Positions 30,351 through 43,540 of a DNA stretch of 64,000 bases are shown here, piece by piece. The stretch spans positions 2,480,001 through 2,544,000 of the forward strand of contig JAITYX010000017.1 in NCBI GenBank assembly GCA_021018815.1. The letters are read 5' to 3'. A program made the translations under genes and the position numbers. Position 1 is the first letter of the stretch; each line of letters begins with the position of its first letter. The notes beneath the pieces were generated by a model. It saw nothing but the letters and a program-made list of their open reading frames with translations, was not told where the DNA came from and searched no databases. Source of the DNA: Talinum fruticosum (Eukaryota; Streptophyta; Magnoliopsida; Caryophyllales; Talinaceae).

Positions 30351-30729
30351 CTCTCTCACTTTCTCTCTCCTCTGTCTTTCTCTCTCTTTGCGCGATTGGG
30401 ACGGAAGAAGGCGGGACGGGGCTGCACAGTTTGGTGTTTGAAAAATAGGATCACTCAAAAGCCCAACGTTGAGGCCCATCTTCGAAATCACCGACACTCG
30501 TTCTTTCCAGGCTTGGCCCAATTTCGTGGTTGCCTTGAAATAGAGGCTTTAATGAGACCCAAGTTGGCGTAAAAACCAAAACAAAAAAACAAAAAAGGTA
30601 ATGACAGAGATGGAGAGATGGATGTAATCTTTTATCTGGGCTAGACTAAACTGAAATGTATATCATAAATTCGACATAATAAATCCGAGAAAGAAATTAT
30701 CATTATTGATCCACCATAGGAATTTGTAA

Positions 30730-31460
30730 ATGTTGGTATAACTTTTATTTGAAAAAATAATAAATAAAGGATGAATTTGTTAATTGAAGGTTGGACATCT
30801 ATAAGAAATATCACTCTCATATAATTTTATATCTAAAATAATAAACTACCCTTTCGATCGAAAAATTATTTGAAACTCTTTGAACACTCTCCTACTGAAT
30901 CATTCTTTTATAATAGAATCTCACATTTATTGTATATCATTTCCGTCGGTGGCGGAGCTAGCCAATATATTTAAGGGTGTCAGTTTTTTAATATTTTTAA
31001 ATTTTATAAATTTTATTATTTTTTATGGGTGTCCTCGTTAACAATTTTATGAATTTTTAAAAATTTTTAAATATAAATTTATTTATTCTTTTGCTATGGG
31101 TGTCCTTGGACACCCATATGCTTCACTTGTCTCCGCCACTACTTTTGGTCTAAAATATGATATGCTATAAAGTCTAAATTTGGAGAATTGATATCAAATT
31201 CGTAATTAAATTATTAGTCAATTCATCACAAGTAGATGATAGAATAAAAACCGATAGAAATACTGCAAGAGTTAGAGACAACAATCCTCGTCAAAAGAGG
31301 ATACTAATAAACTCTCACAATGAAAAGAGTGAACATTTTTTAAATGAAAATCTTAGGAATAACACGAGTAAAGGAAACATGAGGACTTATTATTGGTAAA
31401 AGGACTCACGAAACAAAGAAAAATTTGGAAATTTTACAGATAGAAGAGGAGAGAAGGAGG
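30730..31460. repeat. Unclassified dispersed repeat, copy A (interrupted)
   Basis: Shared words with 35560-36190 occur in the same order: TGAAACTCTT/TGAAATTCTT, AATTTGGAGAATTGAT/AATTTGAAGGATTGAT, then AAGAGGATACTAATAAACTC/AAGAGGATACGAAGAGACTC. Both end near a GAAGAGGAGAGAAGGAGG-type segment. Copy A is split by the inverted-repeat element at 30948-31140. Confidence 0.6.
30948..31140. mobile_element. Short inverted-repeat element (GTGGCGGAG ends)
   Basis: The left end is GGTGGCGGAGCTAGCC, later AAGGGTGTC. The right end in reverse is AGTGGCGGAGACAAG, later ATGGGTGTCC. It is 193 bases and non-coding. A related left half is seen at about 40349-40500 (GTGACGGAGTCGG, later AAGGGTGTTC). Confidence 0.65.
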
Positions 31461-32620
31461 CTGGGTTTTGAAAAGCTGCACATTTCCTGAAGCCTGATCG
31501 TGGGATTACATTGACTTTTGTTTCTCTTTTGGGCAGATCCTGGTGGACCCTAGTTAAGGAGGGTTTGGGCCGAATAAGTAAGGATTAGGGCTGTTAAATT
31601 GCATGTCTGCATTAAAGATATACAAATTCTTGGACAACATTTATACAAAATTGTTGCTAATAGGAACTAATTGAGCTAATCTTAAATGGTGTAATTTATA
31701 ATGGACTCATCTTTAAAAAAAAAAAAAAAAAAGTATTGGGCACGAATTCAAAAAAAGTACTTGCTTTGTAAAAGAAAATGTTTTTATTTCAACAGGACTT
31801 TAAATTTAATTCAATCTCATTCCCCCTCCCTCCTTGTTATCCTCCTCAAAGTCGACTAGAACCCCATCTTTCATAATAACCAAAGGAGAGAAACGTAATC
31901 ATAAATTAGTTGACATGACGTACGTTAAGATATTCAACGCAAAGTAGAGATGCTGTGACAAGTTTCCGTAAGATGGTATTATCCTAGACAAAACGTTTTA
32001 TGTTTACGGGTAGTCAATAACTCAAAATATGGATTACTATCAAAACTTATGAACTCTTCACAGATTTTATTTGAGTATTGAAGCCCTCCCTATAAATAGC
32101 TTAGTTATAGGGCCTATCCTAAGCAGAATATGTCGGAACTTGGAAGGAAACGTTGGTAAATGAGTGAAATCTGAACTTCACCGCTAACTGGGATGTCATT
32201 TTGATTTTTCACAGTCATCAGTGGGTTCATCACGTATCACAGTACAAATTGCAGTGCACTCGAGGGTTGACCTTAACCTTGATCCCATGCGTTGGAAAAG
32301 TCAGAGCCACGCCAAGTTTTACTTTTTACCATATTTTACCTCCCGTGAATTCTATCTTTATGTGTTGTAGAGAAGACCTTGTTTGTCCATAGCTACGTGC
32401 TGTACCAGTCAAACAACTGTAGAAAATTTGGTTGGATTATACCAAGTAACTATCTTTACTTGTTTTAGTGTGGTCCATTTAGATTATAAATGTTTGAACA
32501 ATCTCTTTCAACTTGTTTTATATGGACTCTATATATGTCATAACTGTTTTAATTTTTTTTGGTAAAATAAATTTTTTTAGTGGTTATGGCTTTTTAACTT
32601 AGTCAAAAACTATTTATATC

Positions 32621-32805
32621 ATGTTCTATTTAGGTGTAAGGAATTTTAAGATTGTACGGAGTTTTAAGCAATGATATAAAGAATTGTAAAGAGTTATAAG
32701 ATAGTTGTAAAGTTACTTATAAAAAAGAATTTGTAAGGAGATGTAAGAAGTTATAAGGAGTTGTAATAAAGCTGTAAGGTTGTAAGTTAAACGTAAATGG
32801 AACAT
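32621..32805. mobile_element. MITE-like element with TTACAACTCC-type subrepeats, copy 1
   Basis: The ends match in inverted orientation: ATGTTCTATTTAGGTGTAA and, reversed, ATGTTCCATTTACGTTTAA. The interior is a string of imperfect ~10-11-base words (GTTGTAAGGAG-like, the complement of CTCCTTACAAC). Confidence 0.6.
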
Positions 32806-33247
32806 GACCTTAAGGTATTTGATAAATTGATATTTTATCATAACTTTTTACCCTCAAAAAGCCACTTTCATAAAGCGAATTTCAATAATTTTTTATAATT
32901 GACTTTTTTAAATTAGACTTTTATTTTATATATTTTTTGAGAAATAGTTAATTTTATCGAACACTTTTCTAAAAACAAAACAATTAACAGCTAACTCAAT
33001 TAGACAATAATTAATAGCTAATAACTGATTATCAAACTGGGTTATAAAAGATAGTAACCCTCCATTGATTGGCAGCATTGATCAATATGTTTCGAGGATT
33101 CCTCGTCCCATAATTTGGATGTATATTGTTTAATCGTGCATTGCTTAATTTTAACGGACTCATTTGTGGATAAGGAAGTGGTTTTAAAAACGATGTAAAC
33201 CATTAAGTAACCTCCTAGCTATAAAATATGTAATATTTATTAATAAA

Positions 33248-33429
33248 TTTAGGGCATATTTAAAATGATATTTATATTAATATTTATAATAACTTTCAAT
33301 TTATCTCATATTTAACAATTAATCATTTTAACTCATAGAAGCTACAACAACTAATTTTTAACTCATTTCACCTTTTTTTATCTCATTTATATTATAACAA
33401 TTTATTTTAATAATCATTTCGAACATACC
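33248..33429. mobile_element. MITE-like inverted-repeat element
   Basis: The left end GGGCATATTTAAAATGAT and the reversed right end AGGTATGTTCGAAATGAT are similar. The interior is AT-rich. A related segment without clear ends lies at 36195-36300. Confidence 0.45.
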
Positions 33430-33570
33430 TTTAATTTACTTGTAAATGGCAATGTTTTCATGTATAAAAGCACTCCTCCTCCTGCTCATTAAAGATCTTC
33501 CTACATATCAAAAAAATAAATAAAAATTGTCCCATTAAATCAATCATCTATTGATTTTAAAATTAAAAAA

Positions 33571-33629
33571 AACCCTTGAAGCGTGCGTTTTGTATATTTA
33601 GGAAGAATGTAATAGGATAGAGGGAGTAT
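33571..33629. mobile_element. One end of a Stowaway-like element
   Basis: Read in reverse, TACTCCCTCTATCCTATTAC is followed by a TTCCTAAATATACAAAACGC stretch, typical of a CTCCCTCC-ended MITE terminus. I could not find the matching other end nearby. Confidence 0.35.
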
Positions 33630-33997
33630 ATGTATATTTATAACAACCACAATTAACGATGGTATAAATCCCATGATATTCATGTAAAATTTTTTTTGTG
33701 ATGATATACGTCTTATAGTAAGACACCTATTAAGTGTCTTATTTTAATTTAAATTAATATGTTACATGATATAAAAATGATCAATTTTTCAATAATTATT
33801 ATTAATTATCACTACGCGGCCAAGAACAAAATGACGCTTTTACCAAATCAGCTATATCCGTCAAACCATGGAAGCATATTATAAATGTATTTTTATAATT
33901 GTAAACACTTATATATAAAAATATGATATTACAAAATTTATAAGTTACAGTATCATTACACTATCAAACTATTTTTTCCAATTTATACATGATACTA

Positions 33998-34069
33998 TCA
34001 TCTTTAAACAAAAATAAGATACTTAAGATATCGTCATCTTTAAACAAAAATAAGATACTTAAGAGGCGT
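33998..34069. repeat. Two-copy tandem repeat, 36-bp unit
   Basis: TCATCTTTAAACAAAAATAA followed by GATACTTAAGA occurs at 33998 and again at 34034, nearly identical. Confidence 0.9.
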
Positions 34070-34429
34070 TTCATATAAGGATGCATATCATTTTATTTTA
34101 TTTTTTAATGCAAATGAGGAGGAAATAACACCCCTATTCTATCACAGTTTTTATACATGGATAAGTTTAATTTCACTTTGATTAATCGAATTATTAAGAA
34201 TAATTAATATGCTCTATGTTGAATTCAAATTGTATGATACATTTCCCACATCCTTGACACAATTCGCTCGCCTCGATCTTCTTCATATATAATATAATAG
34301 TAGAACTAGGCCTAACAAAAGGGAAAGTAACTATGAGCTATCTAATCATCAAATTGTTATATAATAAAACCTAACCTACTTTATTTGATATTATTAGTGA
34401 TAATAATAAGATTTTATTTTTATTTAACT

Positions 34430-34804
34430 TTAGCTTATAATTTTACAATTGTTTACGCTTTTTATAACTAATGCTACAACTACTTATACATGTTTACAAT
34501 TCCTAATAGCTCCTTACGAGTTTTTTATAATTAACTTTACAACTATCTTACATCTCCTAACAACTCCTTAGGCAGTGTTGCATTTAGTTTTAGCTTACAC
34601 TTTCTTACATCGTCTTACAGCTCCTTACAACTCCTTACAATTTTTTACAATTCCTTACAGTTTTTCATAACTAACTTTACAAGTATCTTACAACTTCTCA
34701 CAATTTCTTACAACTTCTTACACTCTTATAATTCCTTACGAGATAAATAGAACAGAGTTTTATTGTTGCTTACCACTCTTTACCTTTAAATAGAATATTG
34801 CCTA
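34430..34804. mobile_element. MITE-like element with TTACAACTCC-type subrepeats, copy 2
   Basis: From 34569 to 34804 the ends are inverted: TAGGCAGTGTTGCATTTA and, reversed, TAGGCAATATTCTATTTA. The inside is a run of CTTACAACTC-like words. The flank 34430-34568 has the same word pattern, suggesting nesting or duplication of two copies. Confidence 0.6.
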
Positions 34805-35559
34805 AAATGAGAAAAAAAAAAATAACTAATTGGACTTGGCCCATCTATACGAAGAATTATGGTTTAATTTTTAACTTTATTTTTTTACAATGTCGAGCAA
34901 GCCCACTTAAAATTATATATTTTATGATCATAGTTTAAGGGAAGGCATGGAGGAGGGAGACGGGTTAATTTAGCTATATATACAAAGCACAAGAGAGAAG
35001 AAATGAGGATGAATGACACGTGGCGGTGATCTAAGAAAAACAGGAGTGATTTTTAGGAGGAGGCGTCGTCAGCCACGTTGCTCGCGTGCATGAGTTGAGT
35101 ACTGGCCAAGCTGTATATAATATATATAACCAAAAATTAAAAAAAGAAAATAAAAGAAAAGAATGAATGAAATATTGATCCATGGAGTTTGACCTTGTAA
35201 ATAATAAGAGTACAAGGAAGAAGAAAACAAAACAAAAACGCAGAGTGTTGATTGTTGAGTCTTCAATCTCCATCGGTGTTAGAGAAGCGTGCGTTAAGTG
35301 CATGCGCCCCTTCCTTCATTTTCATTTTCTTTTTTTTTTTTTTTAAAAAGCGGCCTCCCTGGAGAAAAAGATCCCGACGCAGATATGCTGAACTGGATCA
35401 TCTTTTCACGCTCATCATTTTTCTCTCTCCTTCATCCCACAACTACTGGCGTGCCCGCCTGTCCCTCACTCACCACCACCACCTTTAACCCCTCCCCCTC
35501 TTTCTTTTTACCCTCATCAAACTGAGAGGGCGTGGAAAATAGAAAACTAAATAAGAGTT

Positions 35560-36190
35560 TATTCGAAATAATATTTATATGCGTATTTACAATAGTTTAT
35601 TTTTAATTAATTTTATTTATAATATTTAATTATTTTATTTTTTTTAAAATAATGAATAAATTTTATAAATTAAAGGCCATACGACATTTACAAGTATAAT
35701 AAAAATTAAACTCAAACAAATTTATAACTAAAATATAAAATAAATTTTTTGATTGAGAAAACTAATTGAAATTCTTGTAAACGCTCCTTTTCCACTTAAT
35801 CACTGTTTTATTTTATAACTTTTAACAAGGAGATTCACAAATCTTGTATAATTTTTCTATCTAATAGATATATTTGTTGTAATAATCCAAATTTGAAGGA
35901 TTGATGCTCGCTGACAATCAATTAACAATTAACACATATATGACCATAATACCTTAAAAAGAAATTGATATAATCGCTTCAAAAATGAGAGATAATACCA
36001 CTCATTTAAAGAGGATACGAAGAGACTCTTAAAAATGGAGACATAATAATTATTTGTAGATAAAATATTATGTAAAACATAAATAAATAAATAAAAGATT
36101 AGGGCTTACCATTGACAAAACATAAATAATTATTTGTAGAAGAAGTTAGAGTTTTCTAGAGAGAAGGGGAGAGATGAAGAGGAGGAGGCA
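35560..36190. repeat. Unclassified dispersed repeat, copy B
   Basis: It is collinear with 30730-31460 over several short blocks but lacks the 193-base insertion seen there. Confidence 0.55.
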
Positions 36191-36741
36191 ATTAGTTTAT
36201 CTTATAATAACTATAATATTTAGTCATTTTAACTCATTTTAGTTATAATAATTAATTTTTATCAATTATTTTAAATTGATCTCAACTCAAGTGAAAAAAG
36301 ATGATTAATTAAATTTTGTGGAATTTAATTTCTAACCTTCTTTTGCGTATATTAACATTTGTTGTAACTTTTTGTGATTAAAAAAAATTTGTTGTAACTT
36401 GTAATTTTTCATTTTTTGTAACTATATTTTTTTGGTTTGTTTAGTTGGTTATATCGTAAAGAGTGAATATATGGCAGAGCAATATGTAAAGAAAAATAGA
36501 AAATTATTTTTATATATCTTCGTCATTGAAAGTTCCTAGTATAGCAGTCATGTCATAAAAAGCCTATAAAGTTTAGATTATCTTTTAGGAAATTACACAT
36601 TTAAGTCCTTAATTGAAACATCTATTCTCCTTTGGTTAAAAAAACAATCTGTCTCCTGTTTTTAAAAAAATAGAATTTTTATACTATATAATTTACATAT
36701 ACTAACTTGTTCGAACTTACGTATAACACGCACATAAATAT

Positions 36742-36795
36742 AAACAAACATAAAAGAGCAAAAACGAACATAAAAAGAGCAAAAACGAACAGAGC
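36742..36795. repeat. Short tandem repeat, ~19-bp unit
   Basis: Units of the form GAACATAAAAAGAGCAAAAAC repeat imperfectly about three times. Confidence 0.7.
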
Positions 36796-38774
36796 TAAGT
36801 TTTCAAATAAGAAACGAACGAACATAAAAGAATATAAACAAACAAAATATAAATACATTCTATTTTTCATGTAAAGTCGAACCGACCTTAAAAAGTTCAC
36901 CCTCGCAAAAGTGAGTTTGTCACAAAAAATAAATAAATAAATAAAATTTAGAGATAAGAGTTTGAATCTCCAATGCCTTTTTCAATGGTTCGTCCTTGGA
37001 TTTCCTTCCTTTTTCCTAAGCATTTGACTCTTGTGTGTTCTTCCTTGTATGTAATCAATGCCCTTGAATTTGCAAACTCCAATGGCTTGCAATTCGATCC
37101 ACTTCTCCACATTGTTTGACATTGTGTCCAACATACATATTTGACAATGGACCTTTTCCACTAATCCTAGGCCTAGATAATTACATTCCTCCTTTTTTTG
37201 CATGCTTTTCATGTTGATTCCTACTTTCAATCTTTTCATTATTTGTTCCACAATGAAAAATGCACAAGTTTTACAAGCTCTGTTGTCTCCATGTTCCTTT
37301 GCTTACGTTTCAATTTAATTACAATATATCCAATTTCACGGTGCCGACTTATGGTAAGACGACTCTGTGCCATAAGTATCATTTTTTATTTCATGCAACG
37401 GTTAATGAACGTGTAAATCATGAAATTTGTCTCAAGCAGAACTTACCGTTATATTATTCTTGAAATCAGAAAAAGTTTGTTTCAGGCTTTTCCTTCAAAT
37501 GAATTTTAAAAAAACTATTTTATCTCTTAAAAATAAATGCTAAAAAAATTGATATTGTATATTTTGTACTATACTTAAATTTATGATTTAGATACTCTTT
37601 ATTAAAAGGTTATAGATAAATGTAAGAGTACACTATTTTTCCTCTAATCTCCCTTTTGATCCCTCTACATTTAAATTAAAACATGTCCATTTCAACTTAT
37701 TATTACTTGCTTTATATTAAATACTTTCGATGTAAATTAAATAACTTGAACCTATCATATTTTTAAAAAAATTCAATTGTGAACAAAATTGAAGCAAAAT
37801 AGATATAGAGAATTTTAAAGTACAAATTTTGATTGATTTGATTTGACAATATATAATGATATTACCATATAGGTATATATATGGGTGTTGACTTTTGTTA
37901 TGGTGCTTGGGCATGTTGATGAGTTGAGCAGTAGTTGAAGCAATGTGCATGTACAAGCACAATTGTGTAGTGGCTTGGTGTGTGTGTGAGAGAGAGAGAG
38001 AGAGGGCGGATAGAGACCACAAAGTGCAAGCAAACCCATTAATCCATTCCTTCGACCACAACCTAGTGAACCCATGAAACTATAGATATATAAGTGTTGT
38101 TTTTTTTTTATTTGGTAAAGGGTATAATTTTACTAGGGCCGTAAGTATTTAAGATAATAGTTTTTCCGATAAGTATAATTGTGAAAATTCTAGCTTATAT
38201 TCTTCTTTATATTGAAATAAGGTCATTATCACCTCAACCAATATTCTATTATTTTATTGCTTAAATATGTGTGTATATATATATATGGTGGCGTACCATA
38301 CTCATTAATTCCCAATATTGTTAGTGCAATGTGAGTGCGTCAAATGTTAGTTCCACTTTTAATTAAATGGGTGGGCATTTAATTTACCAAATAGTGCTCC
38401 ATAAAGAGTAGTGGTAAAAATAAATAATTAATGAGAAAACCCAGCGAAAAAGGTGGAGAAAAACTAGGGAAAAAAAGTTCATGCATGCCAAAAGGCCAGC
38501 TTGGAGCAATCCGTATAGCCATATAGCCATAATTTAAGGACATTACATTGGTGATTCATGCAATTGTAAAGTTGGGATTTGTGAGAATTCAACTAATCTT
38601 CACTTACTTGTGTCACTTTCAATTTTTTTGCATAATCGTTCTTTTGTACTTCAAAGTGTTTCTGGAGGACAAATCACTCTGTATACATGAAAAATGTTTC
38701 AAGCCAAAAACTCACTATACATATATCAAGAACAAAACAAAAAAATACAGATTAAATTTATTTCGAGTATATAA

Positions 38775-38960
38775 ATAGCGGTTATTAGCATTTATAAGTG
38801 ACTATCATTAGCAACTAATTTTTATTAGTGTTATTTATCAGTATTTATGAGCAGTTACAATTAACGGTTAGTTTCTACCAACAATTATTATTAATTAATA
38901 CTTGTGTTAATTAGTTATTAGCGGTTATCGGTGATTATGATTAATAATTATTAATTAATT
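38775..38960. repeat. Dispersed AT-rich repeat (GCGGTTAT.. family), copy 1
   Basis: Words such as AGCGGTTATTAGC, TTAGCGGTTATCGGTGATTA and TGATTAATAATTA recur at 54815-54935. It is non-coding and of unknown class. Confidence 0.5.
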
Positions 38961-39800
38961 ACAAACATTGTAATGAATGTTAAAACAAACATAGCTTAAG
39001 TAATTATAAATATTAATTATAATTAATTAATTAATTTTTTTGTGGATATAATTTCATTTTTGGTTTGATCTATATTATATGACTGATTAAAAGAAACCAT
39101 TTTCTGATTGTCTTGTCATGAATCAAAATCCACTAAAAAGACAATTGTGTTACGCAAATCTTTTTATTATACCGACTCATAATTAAAACCCATATATGTA
39201 ACTTTTGAATATTTGGTGGGAATTGTATTTAAGGAAGTGTCAAATTATAAGAAAATTCAGGTGTTTAATTGATATATTTCATGTACGTGGTATATGTTGT
39301 GGAACTCCATTTCCTTGCCATTGCAATCGAGTAGTGCTAGCTTTTGAACTTTTGATCATTACATTAAAGGAAAAAGAAAAAAGAGTACCTAATTAGCTCG
39401 TTAGTTGTGACCATAATTTTCCTAATTATTATAACAAGAAAAATAGCAATTGCTCGTGTGGATATGCAGTTGAGCAAATAGTGTTTTCTACCGTATAATT
39501 ATTACAATCGATTAATGTCAACATTGACTATTAATGGATATTAGAATATAAGTAAATATTCATATACTATAACATAAAGTTTTAAATGATATTTGTTGAG
39601 TTTTGTCCGGATTTCATTATGAAAGATATTATTTTATCTTTTTTAAGATTTTATCCCAAATTACGAATTCTTTAGGATGACTATTTAGAAATTCTACAAT
39701 GACGAGAGGAAGGGGTAAGGATACCAAGCTCGGACTTAAAGTCCAAACCCACAACACATTGTAACTTCCCGCACGCCTAGTAAGGAAATTGTCTCCATCA

Positions 39801-39855
39801 AAGATCGAACCCTAATGGAGAGGATAAACGTGTGAAATGCTTACCACTAGCATAA
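39801..39855 (-). mobile_element. SINE-like pol III promoter remnant
   Basis: On the minus strand TATGCTAGTGGTAAGC (A-box-like) is followed ~30 bases later by AGGGTTCGATCTT (B-box-like). Together they resemble the tRNA-related head of a plant SINE. Ends and a tail were not defined. Confidence 0.35.
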
Positions 39856-42800
39856 CACTCACTTGGTATGTGCGTAATTATTTAAGTAAGACTAACCGAC
39901 TAAAATAGGTCCGTAATTATGTAAGTAAGATTGATCTAATAGAACAGGTCCTACCTCGAACCGAAAAAAAAAAAAAATTATGCACTGTGCACTATTAATG
40001 ATGCAAAAACATTAACCCCATCATCATTCTTGCGTGAAAAATGAGTCGATTAGAGGAACCAGAAAATAATCAATGCTTTAACTAAACCATATCATGCCTT
40101 GATGAACTAATTACTCTATTTCACCAAATGGTTGAATAATTACTTAAAAAACCATGATAGTTCTTACTCTTTATCTTACTGCTTTTTCGCAAGAAAATGA
40201 TAGTAATGGCCAAAGCGCATAGTTCTTGCTTCTCTATTGGGTCCAAAAAAAAAGCATCTACTTTTCTTATAAAATCACATGTTACTTAATAACTTTGAAG
40301 TGGTAAGAAAAACTAAATTGAAAGAAATGTACTATAACTAGTGAAACAGTGACGGAGTCGGTAATTTAAAATAAGGATGTTCAATTTCTTTTAGACCAAA
40401 TTTAAGAGTGTGCAATTACTTATAATTTTAATTTTTTGGTCCAAACACAAGTTGTTTCTTAATTTTTTTTCGAATTAAGGGTGTTCATGAATACCTTCTT
40501 CACCCTTAAAAATGTAGGTATATCCGAGTTGACAAGTTTAAAACATAGGAAGAAATGATATACTTTGAATTGACTCCTCACTTTCAGTAATTGTTATATA
40601 ATATTGAGATACTTATACTTTTTTAAGTCACTAGTGTTAGTAATGTGATTTTTTTAAAGTATTATTTATATATAAAAAAACCCTTATCTCTTAGAAAATA
40701 AGTTTACAAACACCCATTAAAATTTTCCATTTCTTTTATAAATTTCTAAGAGAAATTCATGACAAAATAAACACTCATGTTTGATTCTTCATCCATTAAA
40801 TTGAGCTAATGTCATCAATATATATAGAAACTAGGATTCTCTCAGATATTCTGCATTCATATTATTTAAATATGGGATCATATTTTAAATAAAAGTATCA
40901 AATTATCGAATATATATATAGACACACAACACTTATATACCATAAACTCGATAATATGACAAAATTTTACAGAGAAAATTTAATTTTTTAAAAAATAGGG
41001 ATCGTGAAAATAAAAATGAGTTTTAAAATATTAAAACTTATTTAATAATTTAAGTTTGTAAACCTATATATATATATATAAAACCACCTCCCACCCCTAA
41101 CTCACCCAACAAAAGGGGAGGAAGGGGAGGAAGAAGAAAAGAAGAGAAGGTTTAAGGAAAATTAGAATATATATAAGCATGCACGCTTGATTGGGTAGGT
41201 CAATAGGTACTATGAACGCGCACAAACACAAAGGGGAGAGACTATTGGACACATATTTTGAGGTCTTCATATATTGCTTTTGTGAATTACTGTAATTGGC
41301 TGGATGTGGAAATGCATTGACTTGGTGTAATTATCCAAATAATTAATCTTGGGATTTCTACCTAAAAGTTAATTTAATCAATAATTAATGTCGAGAGGGT
41401 TGTGGCCACTTAGGGCAGCTGCCAGGAAATTGGGGAAATTAGCCTAATCTCATGTCACCTATGCAAATTAATTACTATAAGTACAGTACTTATCATAAAT
41501 ATTTAACATAATTCAACAAAAGTCAATTTTTTCACAGTTATTATGTGTGAAAATAATTAGATAGGGTGATTAAATAAGGGTAGAAATATCCATATTTTTT
41601 GTGTGATTGTAGCACGAGTTTATACTAGTTTAGTATAATTAGGGACTTATACTCTGTAAAAGGTATAGTTAAATATATTTTAATATAATTAAGTACAATT
41701 TAACATAATTTAATAGTTATAAAAAATATTTAATTGAATAATTTGTGTAATATTATTATGTGATTGTTTAATCAATAAATGAACCTAATATAAATAGATT
41801 TATTATATTAATTATAAAACGCTTGAATTTTTAAAAAAGTTTACCTACGTAACTAAATAAATTATTTCATAATTTTATAAAAGTATATAATTATTTCAAT
41901 AATGTTAACAAAATTAGTAATTAATATTTAAAATATTTATATTTTAAAAAAATTATATCAGAAAAAAATTTACATTCCAATATGTTCAAAAAAATGGACT
42001 CGTATATTCCGACATTTAAAGCAATTGTGCAACAACTAGGTAGACAGCTAGTTATCCATCAAAGCCTCTATATAAACATCCAAAAGAAAAAAAGTTCACT
42101 AATTAATTCAAACCTTTGTCAAGCGTATACTCCAAAAATATTAAACCCCCGTGATATCGTATATATTACAGCTAAGAGCCTAACACCCTATAATTAATTA
42201 CCAACTCCAGCCCAAAAAACAAAATACAATTATTGTTTCATCAATGGTCCTATCCCTATATCCTCGAGACAGTAAGCTAATCCCCTCCTCTTGTGCAAGT
42301 TATACTATGTATTCGTAATGTATGTATAGGCCCATTAAATTAATAGACTCAGGTCTAACTCTAATAAAAGTAAAAATTCCTTCATAAGAAAAGGGTATAT
42401 CAATCAATTATCAAACATGAGAATGAGAGAGCAAAGTGCATGTTTTGACACCCTCTCTTTTAGTACAGCAAACCAATTGGAAAGAGAAGCAGCGAGTATT
42501 ATTATAAACTAAGGTTGGATTAAAAATATAAAGTCCAACAAAGTGGGTGTAATGTCAAATTATATAATTGACCAAGTTTTTAAAAAGTCATAACGCTCCA
42601 TAATGCTTGGTTTGTAATGAGAAAAATTTTCGAATATATAGTAATTAAATTACTTTTTTTTTTTTTTTGGGTTTATGTTGTTTTTTGGACTTTACAAGCG
42701 TGGATATTTTTGTTGGAGAATCCACCACCAAACGGGATTGGCTTCGTGGTTCCTTTTTTATTTTATTTAAAAACTGTGGCCACCACCCTCCATGAGCATG

Positions 42801-43370
42801 AAAATGAAATTCTCTAGTGATTGATTATTAATTTAATTTAATTTAATTTAAAAGGGATGATTAAATAAAAAAATGGAAGCATCTGGAAAAGCAATGGGCT
42901 TTTCCCTACTTGTTCCGGCACTATGTCATTTTTTGCGATTAATAAAGCGGAAGCATGCAATGTGTCACATCTTGAGTCACCTAATCAGAGATTATTCAAG
43001 GCGTTTTGTACGTGAGTTTTCTTCCTCATTCGTCATTACTAATTTCAGTAATTGCGTACTAGTAATTTATTTCACTTTTTTAAAAAACAAAAAGATTTTG
43101 GGAGAGGCGGGAGAGGGGAGTGAGTGAGCTGTATTCATGTCACTATTGATGTATTGCTGAACTTTGTGTTATTTTATATTAATGTTAATCGTATTTCTTC
43201 AACAAAAAAAAAAAAAAAACAAGAAAAGCCCCCACAAAAAAAGGAAAAAAAACAAAGGATTTACAAATACTGTTGAAGGTGAAATTTGAGTCAGACATCT
43301 AGTGACAAAGTTCATGACTTTCCTATGGTGAAATTGGAGGTATGTTGATAGAATAACACTTTTTAAGCTT

Positions 43371-43540
43371 GTTTTATAATTTCTTACAACTCTGTAAAAC
43401 TTTTTTAACTAACTTTATAACTATCTTATAACTTGTTACAACTCCTTACGATTATTTACAACTCGCTTATAACTCCTTATAATTTTCTTTACAACTTCTT
43501 ATAAGACTTACAACTCCTTACAACTAAATGGAATATGGCA
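43371..43540. mobile_element. MITE-like element with TTACAACTCC-type subrepeats, copy 3
   Basis: CTTACAACTC-like words fill the segment. The right side ends AACTAAATGGAATATGGCAG, matching the reversed termini of the 32.6 and 34.6 kb copies. The left terminus is unclear. Confidence 0.5.

Noticed and set aside
34430..34804. Possible CRISPR-like array of short repeats
   Set aside because: The words are imperfect and contiguous without unique spacers, and the genome is a plant; it fits a MITE with internal subrepeats.
36982..37251. 89-codon minus-strand frame with several Cys and Lys residues
   Set aside because: I considered a retroelement gag or zinc-finger piece but saw no complete CCHC or integrase motif.
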